64,000 nt of DNA, taken from contig CBDCJB010000013.1 of the NCBI GenBank assembly GCA_965217605.1, forward strand, positions 372,001 to 436,000, written 5' to 3'. Position numbers and translations under genes: made by a program. Below, one piece after another: positions 59,320-64,000 of the stretch. The stretch's first letter is position 1. Every line of letters starts with the position of its first letter. Source of the DNA: JAYYZW01 sp965217605. Lineage in GTDB: Bacteria > Pseudomonadota > Gammaproteobacteria > Ga0077536. The notes beneath the pieces are model-generated. The model did not search any database. It saw only the letters and a list, made by a program, of their open reading frames with translations, and had not been told where the DNA came from.

Positions 59320-61011
59320 ATGCTCGAACCGTTTCATACCCAAGGCGATGTACTGATAGTCGGTGCCGGTGGCGCCGGTATGTATGCGGCCCTGTCGGCA
59401 GTCAGGAGCGGCGCCAAGAACGTAATCCTCGCCGACAAGAACATGGTCGGCCGCGGTGGTGCGACGATCATGGCGCAGATGACGGTGGCCGCGGCGCTCG
59501 GCGAGGAAGAGCCCGACGACTGGCGCTGGCACCTGCAGGACACCCTCGAAGCGGGACGCGGTTTGTGTGACGAGGCCCTGGCCGCCCGCCTTTGCGAGGA
59601 AGGGCCGGCGCGCATGCGCGAAATGGATACCTGGAAGGTCGGCTGGGCACGCGCCGACGATCACATCCGTCAGGTGATGGCCCCCGGTCACGGCGTGAAG
59701 CGGTGCTGTTATGTCGACTTTTTGAACACCGGGCCCGCGGTGTCGTCGACCTTGCGCAATCGCGTGAGCCGCACGCCCGAGATCGCACGCGTCAGTAATC
59801 TTTCGATCACCGACTTGATCACCTACGACGGGCATTGTGTCGGTGCGGTCGGTTACGACGTAGCGACCGGCCGGCCAGTCACCGTGCAAGCCACTTCGAC
59901 CATCATCGCGACCGGCGGACTGACCAAGATGTACGGGCGCACCAGCGCGTCGAACAATATGGCCGGTGAAGGTTACGCCCTGGCGCTCACGGCCGGCGCC
60001 GAACTCATCGACATGGAGTTCGTTCAATTTTTCCCCATCGGTCATCTCGCGCCGCGCCTCGTCGGCATGGATCCGATCATGTGGGATCCCTTCCGCTATA
60101 AACTCGGTGGACGCCTGTTGAACGGCCAACACGAGGAGTTCATCCACCATTACGGGGCCGAGGACGACGGTCATTACAAGGTCGCGCGCGATCTCGCCAC
60201 GCTCGCGATCTTGTCGGAAGTCGAAGCGGGCCGCGGTTCACCCCACGGCGGCGCTTTTCTGTCCTTTACGCATATCCCCGCCGACGAGTTGCGCGCAGCC
60301 TTCGGGCCGGTGATCGATCGACTCGCCGCAAACGGCATCGACCTGAATCGATCGGCGATCGAAGTCTCACCGATCGCCCACTATCACATGGGCGGTATCC
60401 GCGTCGATGGACACATGCGCACTACACTCAAAGGCTTGTATGCAGCCGGCGAAGCCGTCGGCGGCGCGAACGGCGCCAACCGCCTGTCCGGCAACGCGAT
60501 TACCGAGGCGTTCGTGTTCGGCAACATCGCCGGACGGCAGGCGGCGATAGACGCACATGGGCAAACGCGCGCGTGGGACACGAGCATGGCGCAGCCGGGA
60601 TTATCGGTGTTACGTACCGCGCTGGCGCGCAAGGCGAACGGCGGACGTTCGGCCGAATCCCTCTTCGCAGAACTCAAGACCTTGATGTGGCGGGACGTCG
60701 GGCCCTTTCGCGATGCGGATGGGCTGGCGCGGGCGCAGCAGCGCATACAGGCGATGTGCCATCAGGATCTCGATCAAATCGCAATCCAGCCGGATCCGGC
60801 CTATAACGCCGAACTCGCAGCCTGGTTAGAACTGCGCGCGGCACTCGTGACGGCGGACGCCGTAACCACCGCGGCTCGCGCACGACTGGAAAGCCGCGGC
60901 GCGCACCAACGGCGTGATTTTCCGGAACTCGACGAGCAGTGGTGCGTTTCGCAAACTACAAAACTTTCCCGCGATGGTACCGAGCTCGGAACGATCGCGC
61001 GCAGCCGTTGA
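59320..61011 (+). CDS. FAD-dependent oxidoreductase of the FrdA/SdhA/AspB family
   Basis: 563 residues: FAD motif VLIVGAGGAGMYAALSAVRSG, the GRGGATIMAQMT loop, the family SPIAHYHMGGIRVDGHMRTTLKGLYAAGEAVGGANGANRLSGNAITE, and a helical C-terminus. The His/Arg catalytic positions around HYHMGG are kept. Relatives oxidise succinate or aspartate, or reduce fumarate/3-oxo compounds. Paired with the 2Fe-2S protein 9 bases downstream, so it is the flavoprotein of a two-subunit enzyme of unknown substrate. Confidence 0.9.
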   Translation: MLEPFHTQGDVLIVGAGGAGMYAALSAVRSGAKNVILADKNMVGRGGATIMAQMTVAAALGEEEPDDWRWHLQDTLEAGRGLCDEALAARLCEEGPARMREMDTWKVGWARADDHIRQVMAPGHGVKRCCYVDFLNTGPAVSSTLRNRVSRTPEIARVSNLSITDLITYDGHCVGAVGYDVATGRPVTVQATSTIIATGGLTKMYGRTSASNNMAGEGYALALTAGAELIDMEFVQFFPIGHLAPRLVGMDPIMWDPFRYKLGGRLLNGQHEEFIHHYGAEDDGHYKVARDLATLAILSEVEAGRGSPHGGAFLSFTHIPADELRAAFGPVIDRLAANGIDLNRSAIEVSPIAHYHMGGIRVDGHMRTTLKGLYAAGEAVGGANGANRLSGNAITEAFVFGNIAGRQAAIDAHGQTRAWDTSMAQPGLSVLRTALARKANGGRSAESLFAELKTLMWRDVGPFRDADGLARAQQRIQAMCHQDLDQIAIQPDPAYNAELAAWLELRAALVTADAVTTAARARLESRGAHQRRDFPELDEQWCVSQTTKLSRDGTELGTIARSR

Positions 61012-61020
61012 GTTCTGCGG

Positions 61021-61368
61021 ATGGGTGATTCAACGCAGCAGCGCGCAACGCTAAAGGTCACCCGTGGTGGCGGTACGGAACCGGCGAAGACGGTCGATTA
61101 TGAGGTGCCCTTCGAGTCCGGCGCATCGGTGCTCGACGGCCTGCTGTGGATCCGAACGCATGTCGAACCGTCCCTGGCCTTTCGCTACAGCTGCATCAAC
61201 GCGAACGTGTGCCGCGAATGCACGATGGTGGTCGACGGCGAAACGACCTACGCGTGCACGGCCCGTCTCAAACAGGGCATCACGGAGGTACGTCCCCTGC
61301 CGACAAAACGGCATATCCGCGACCTGGTGACCGACACCCTCCCGCCGAAGGAACGCCTGTTTAAGTAA
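61021..61368 (+). CDS. 2Fe-2S-only iron-sulfur subunit (FrdB/SdhB N-terminal domain)
   Basis: 115 residues. DYEVPFESGASVLDGLLWIRTHVEPSLAFRYSCINANVCRECTMVVDGETTYACTARL carries the 2Fe-2S ligands (YSCINANVCREC and the later Cys in TYACT). Normal FrdB/SdhB is about 230-250 residues with C-terminal 4Fe-4S and 3Fe-4S domains; these are absent. It is 9 bases after the flavoprotein stop, so it is coupled to it. The stop overlaps the convergent CoxS-type gene by 8 bases. Confidence 0.82.
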   Translation: MGDSTQQRATLKVTRGGGTEPAKTVDYEVPFESGASVLDGLLWIRTHVEPSLAFRYSCINANVCRECTMVVDGETTYACTARLKQGITEVRPLPTKRHIRDLVTDTLPPKERLFK

Positions 61369-61828
61369 GTCGCGCGTTCAACACGGACCTGACCGCACGC
61401 ACGATCCCGACATATCCCGTGCACCGGCATAGATTGCCGCTGAGTTCGTGGCGCACCGCTGTGTCATCCGCGTCCGGGTAGCGCAACAAGATATCGCGCG
61501 CCGTCACCAACATGCCCGGCGTGCAGTAACCGCACTGCAGGGCGTGCTCGGTCGAGAATGCTTCACGCAAGGCGATCATCAGCGGATCGGTCTCGAGACC
61601 TTCGATGGTTTGCACCGTCTTGCCCTCGCAGCTCGCGGCGAGAGTTATGCAGGCGCGTATCGGCTGGCCATCGAGCAACACCGTGCAGGCGCCGCAGGCA
61701 CCCTGCTCGCACCCGAGGTGCGTGCCCGTCAGACCCTCGACGTCCCGCAGAAAATCCGCGAGATGCGTGCGGTCATCCGCCGCGCGTGCCACCGCGGTGC
61801 CGTTGACGGTCAAAGCGATCGTTTTCAC
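61361..61828 (-). CDS. CoxS-type 2Fe-2S small subunit of a molybdenum hydroxylase
   Basis: Start chosen at GTG 61828 (VKTIALTVNGT), overlapping the FAD-subunit stop as GTGA; the in-frame upstream ATG at 61876 is inside that gene. 155 residues with two 2Fe-2S clusters: HLGCEQGACGACTVLLDGQPIRAC and QCGYCTPGMLVTA with LCRCTGYVGIV. Typical of the small subunit of xanthine/CO/aldehyde hydroxylases. Terminal gene of a minus-strand set; its stop overlaps the convergent Fe-S gene. Confidence 0.92.
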   Translation of the reverse strand: MKTIALTVNGTAVARAADDRTHLADFLRDVEGLTGTHLGCEQGACGACTVLLDGQPIRACITLAASCEGKTVQTIEGLETDPLMIALREAFSTEHALQCGYCTPGMLVTARDILLRYPDADDTAVRHELSGNLCRCTGYVGIVRAVRSVLNARLT

Positions 61829-62664
61829 GGATTCGTCGCTGCAAGCATCGCGCGCTTCACCGCGACACAGAGGCATTGCAATTTGTAGGGATCGAATTCG
61901 AGGGCCAATGCGGTAATCGCCGCGCGGATCTCGGTCAATTCCACCCGTGCTGGAAAGCGTCCCGGATCATTGCGCCAGTGTTCTTCGAGCTCCGCGATCC
62001 GCAACGGCACGCTGTCGGTTGCACCGATGGCGACGGCGCAGTGATCCGTCTCCGCATCGTGCACCGCCGCGCCGATAGCCTCGGCGAACTCACCCAACTT
62101 AGGCGCTACTTTGTAATAGCCCCACCGTGCGTTCCCGGATAATACGGGTAATACCAGTTCGGTCAGTAGTTCGTCGTCGGCAAGGCACGATACGAATGCG
62201 CTGCGATGAAATTCTACCAAGGGAACCAGGCGCTGCTCGTCTGGCCCTGCGATCGCGACGCTTGTATCCAAAGCCAGTAGCGCAACCGGCCAATCAGCCG
62301 ATGGATCGGCATGCGCGATGCTGCCGCCGATGGTGCCTTGATTGCGTATTCCGCGATAGGCAACGCCACCGGCTACCGCTGCCAGATAGCGCCCCGTTAC
62401 GCCATCGACGATGCCGTCTTCGATCTGTGCGGTCGTGATACAGGCACCGACGCGACACGCTTGATCGGCATGCGCGATCTGATTGAGCAGCTCGATCGAC
62501 CTGATATCAACCAACAGGTCGGGTTGAGCCAGACGCAAATTCAACATCGGCATCAGCGACTGACCGCCGGCCAGCGCCCGCGCTTCACCGTCGCAACTGC
62601 TGATGAGCTCCAAGGCCGCATCGAGGTCCAGGGCACGCTCGAATGCGAACGATGCGGGTTTCAC
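61825..62664 (-). CDS. CoxM-type FAD-binding subunit of a molybdenum hydroxylase
   Basis: 279 residues: the FAD-binding loop RALAGGQSLMPMLNLRLAQPDLLVDI, RGIRNQGTIGGSIAHADPSADWPVALLAL and the C-terminal CO_deh_flav_C region. It shuttles electrons between the Mo subunit and the acceptor. Overlaps the CoxS start by 4 bases and starts 7 bases after the CoxL stop. Confidence 0.92.
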   Translation of the reverse strand: MKPASFAFERALDLDAALELISSCDGEARALAGGQSLMPMLNLRLAQPDLLVDIRSIELLNQIAHADQACRVGACITTAQIEDGIVDGVTGRYLAAVAGGVAYRGIRNQGTIGGSIAHADPSADWPVALLALDTSVAIAGPDEQRLVPLVEFHRSAFVSCLADDELLTELVLPVLSGNARWGYYKVAPKLGEFAEAIGAAVHDAETDHCAVAIGATDSVPLRIAELEEHWRNDPGRFPARVELTEIRAAITALALEFDPYKLQCLCVAVKRAMLAATNP

Positions 62665-62670
62665 GGGCGT

Positions 62671-64000
62671 TTAAGACGCCGCATCGATCGCGGCGAAAAT
62701 GCGTTTCGGTGACATCGGCGTCTCGCGTACCTCAACGCCCATCGGCCGCAAGGCATCGTTGATCGCATTGCCCAATGCCGCGGGTGGGGCGACCGCACCG
62801 CCCTCCCCGACGCCCTTAATGCCGTATGCGGTCACCGGAGACAGGGTTTCCGAAGCCTCGAGTCGGATGTCCGGGACCTCCGTCGCACCGGGTAATACGT
62901 AATCGGCAAACGTCGAAGCGAGCGGTTGGCCGAATTCATCGTAGGGAGATTCCTCGTAGAGTGCAGTACCGATCCCCTGCGCGGTTCCGCCATAGATCTG
63001 TCCGTCGACGACGAGCGGGTTCACGCGGCGTCCACAATCATCGACAACGACATAATCGAGGATCTCGATCTCGCCCAGCTCCGGGTCGACGGCGACCACG
63101 GCCGCGTGGGTGGCATAGCTGAACGCACCGTGATCGGACGCGGGTTTATACGTGCCAATCGCCTCCAAGGGCTCCGTGGTCAATTCCGGCGCGAGCTCTT
63201 CCGGCGCTTCGTACCAGACCGACGCCAGATCGGCGAAGGCGATCTCGCCTTGAGAGGCAACGATCGCGCCTCGTTCGAGCCGGGTCTCCCGAGGATCACA
63301 ATCAAGTAGCGCGGCACCGATGGTGCGCAGGCGCTCGCCCAGCACGCGGCATCCATCGTCGACCGCACCGCCTCCCCACACCATGCTTCGCGACGCATAG
63401 GTACCGGTCGAAAACGGCGTTTCACCGGTATCGCCGTGGATCACGGTGACGTCATCGAGCGAGACGTCGAGTACTTCGCTCGCGATCTGCGCGAGCGTCG
63501 TCTCCAAACTCTGCCCGTGCGATTGCAAACCGGTCATGACTTCAAAGGTGCCGTCGGGCGTGAGTCGGATCCGTGCCTGTTCGTGCCCGGGCACGATGGG
63601 AATGCCGACGCCCGCGAATACCCGGGTGCCGTGCGCCGTCTGCTCCGTATACGTGCCGAAACCAACGCCGAGTAAACGGCCATCCGCCTCGCCTTCGCGT
63701 TGCCGCGTGCGGATCCCAGGCAGATCGATCAACGCCGCCGCGCGATCGACGCTGTCGATGTAATCGCCGCTGTCAAACTCCTTGCCCATGATATTGGTAT
63801 GCGGCATCTCGGCGCTCGAGACCAGATTGAGCTTGCGGATCTCCGCCGGTTCGCGACCCACGGCACGCGCAATCGCGTCGATCGTCAACTCCATGGCAAA
63901 ACAGATCCCGGTTCGCGCGACGCCGCGATAGGGTTGAGTCGGCGGTTTATTCGTCGCGACCGTGCGCGAACGCGCGTGGAAATGGGCGAGCCGGTATGGG
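62671..64000 (-). CDS. CoxL-type molybdopterin subunit, C-terminal part (runs off the right edge)
   Basis: The frame stays open to base 64000, so the gene's start is outside the window; the ATG at 63894 is internal. Visible features: NKPPTQPYRGVARTGICFAMELTIDAI, VPGHEQARIRLT, MTGLQSHGQSLETTLAQIASE, STGTYASRSMVWGGGAV and GVGEGGAVAPPAALGNAI with the catalytic Glu. It is the Mo-cofactor subunit, transferring oxygen to a heterocycle or aldehyde. The AYGIKGVGEGG loop is typical of xanthine-dehydrogenase-type rather than CO dehydrogenase subunits, which I infer from the lack of a CO-type Cys loop in the visible part. Confidence 0.9.
   Translation of the reverse strand, partial: PYRLAHFHARSRTVATNKPPTQPYRGVARTGICFAMELTIDAIARAVGREPAEIRKLNLVSSAEMPHTNIMGKEFDSGDYIDSVDRAAALIDLPGIRTRQREGEADGRLLGVGFGTYTEQTAHGTRVFAGVGIPIVPGHEQARIRLTPDGTFEVMTGLQSHGQSLETTLAQIASEVLDVSLDDVTVIHGDTGETPFSTGTYASRSMVWGGGAVDDGCRVLGERLRTIGAALLDCDPRETRLERGAIVASQGEIAFADLASVWYEAPEELAPELTTEPLEAIGTYKPASDHGAFSYATHAAVVAVDPELGEIEILDYVVVDDCGRRVNPLVVDGQIYGGTAQGIGTALYEESPYDEFGQPLASTFADYVLPGATEVPDIRLEASETLSPVTAYGIKGVGEGGAVAPPAALGNAINDALRPMGVEVRETPMSPKRIFAAIDAAS

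Noticed and set aside
1..64000. CRISPR array or phage region
   Set aside because: No spaced direct repeats, cas genes, integrase, or phage structural genes were seen; the repeats present are REP, family B, family C and MITEs.

Overview
The window is GC-rich, gene-dense bacterial chromosome. REP-type palindromes of the kind scattered through Pseudomonas-like genomes, IS3- and IS1380-family insertion sequences, and the mix of catabolic families (Baeyer-Villiger monooxygenase, enoyl-CoA hydratases, LLM-class flavin monooxygenases, PQQ alcohol dehydrogenase, DUF1329 proteins) suggest an environmental gammaproteobacterium. This placement is inferred from gene content, not from a marker gene. No rRNA, tRNA or CRISPR array was recognised.

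Layout. 1-17.2 kb is a catabolic and housekeeping stretch: fatty acid desaturase, a frameshifted enoyl-CoA hydratase, a Tat-exported DUF1329 protein, a degenerate alpha/beta hydrolase, a glycine-zipper envelope protein, a C-type-lectin-like protein with a VPLPA sorting tail, a BVMO, a thioesterase, an exported methyltransferase, an acyl-CoA synthetase, a GST, an LLM oxidoreductase and several small enzymes. 17.5-27 kb is a mobile-element-rich region: an IS3-family element (18006-19471), a sodium:solute symporter with a coupled tiny membrane protein, a 167-bp MITE (21217-21383), a second IS3-family element (21396-22642, 3-bp target duplication), a foreign-looking creatinase-like gene, and an IS1380-family element (24839-26450) that splits a Sel1-repeat gene with a clean TTAG duplication. 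27-34.5 kb holds accessory genes: a Yip1-like membrane protein, a CehA-type metallohydrolase, a methyltransferase, mtfA, and a glycosyltransferase-sulfotransferase fusion.

34.8-41.9 kb is a tight seven-gene minus-strand operon: enoyl-CoA hydratase, PQQ alcohol dehydrogenase with the Asp-x-Asp signature linked to lanthanide use, its MoxJ-like periplasmic binding protein, a TenA/PqqC-like diiron-type enzyme broken by an in-frame UAG, an LLM oxidoreductase, an SDR and a second LLM oxidoreductase. 42-47.3 kb holds a second MITE copy, a cupin dioxygenase, a three-gene plus-strand set (enoyl-CoA hydratase, hydroxyisobutyrate-dehydrogenase-like, TauD-like), a Nudix hydrolase and a further LLM gene. 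47.4-52.8 kb is a three-gene operon (OYE/TMADH-like, dimethylglycine-dehydrogenase-like, LLM) that looks like N-methyl amine catabolism. 53-64 kb carries a second DUF1329 protein, a hydantoinase/oxoprolinase pair, an ABM-domain protein, a FrdA-like flavoprotein with a 2Fe-2S-only partner, and a CO-/xanthine-dehydrogenase-type set (small, FAD and partial molybdopterin subunits) that runs off the right edge.

Together the genes suggest a scavenging degrader of alicyclic/terpenoid-like acids, alcohols and methylated or cyclic N-compounds, using many flavin monooxygenases (five LLM genes). The most notable findings are the seven-gene PQQ/LLM operon with its UAG-split enzyme, a 25-codon minus-strand ORF with an extremely strong Shine-Dalgarno sequence (10668-10745), paired MITEs, the IS-split Sel1 gene, and a REP element that codes the C-terminus of a sorted protein.
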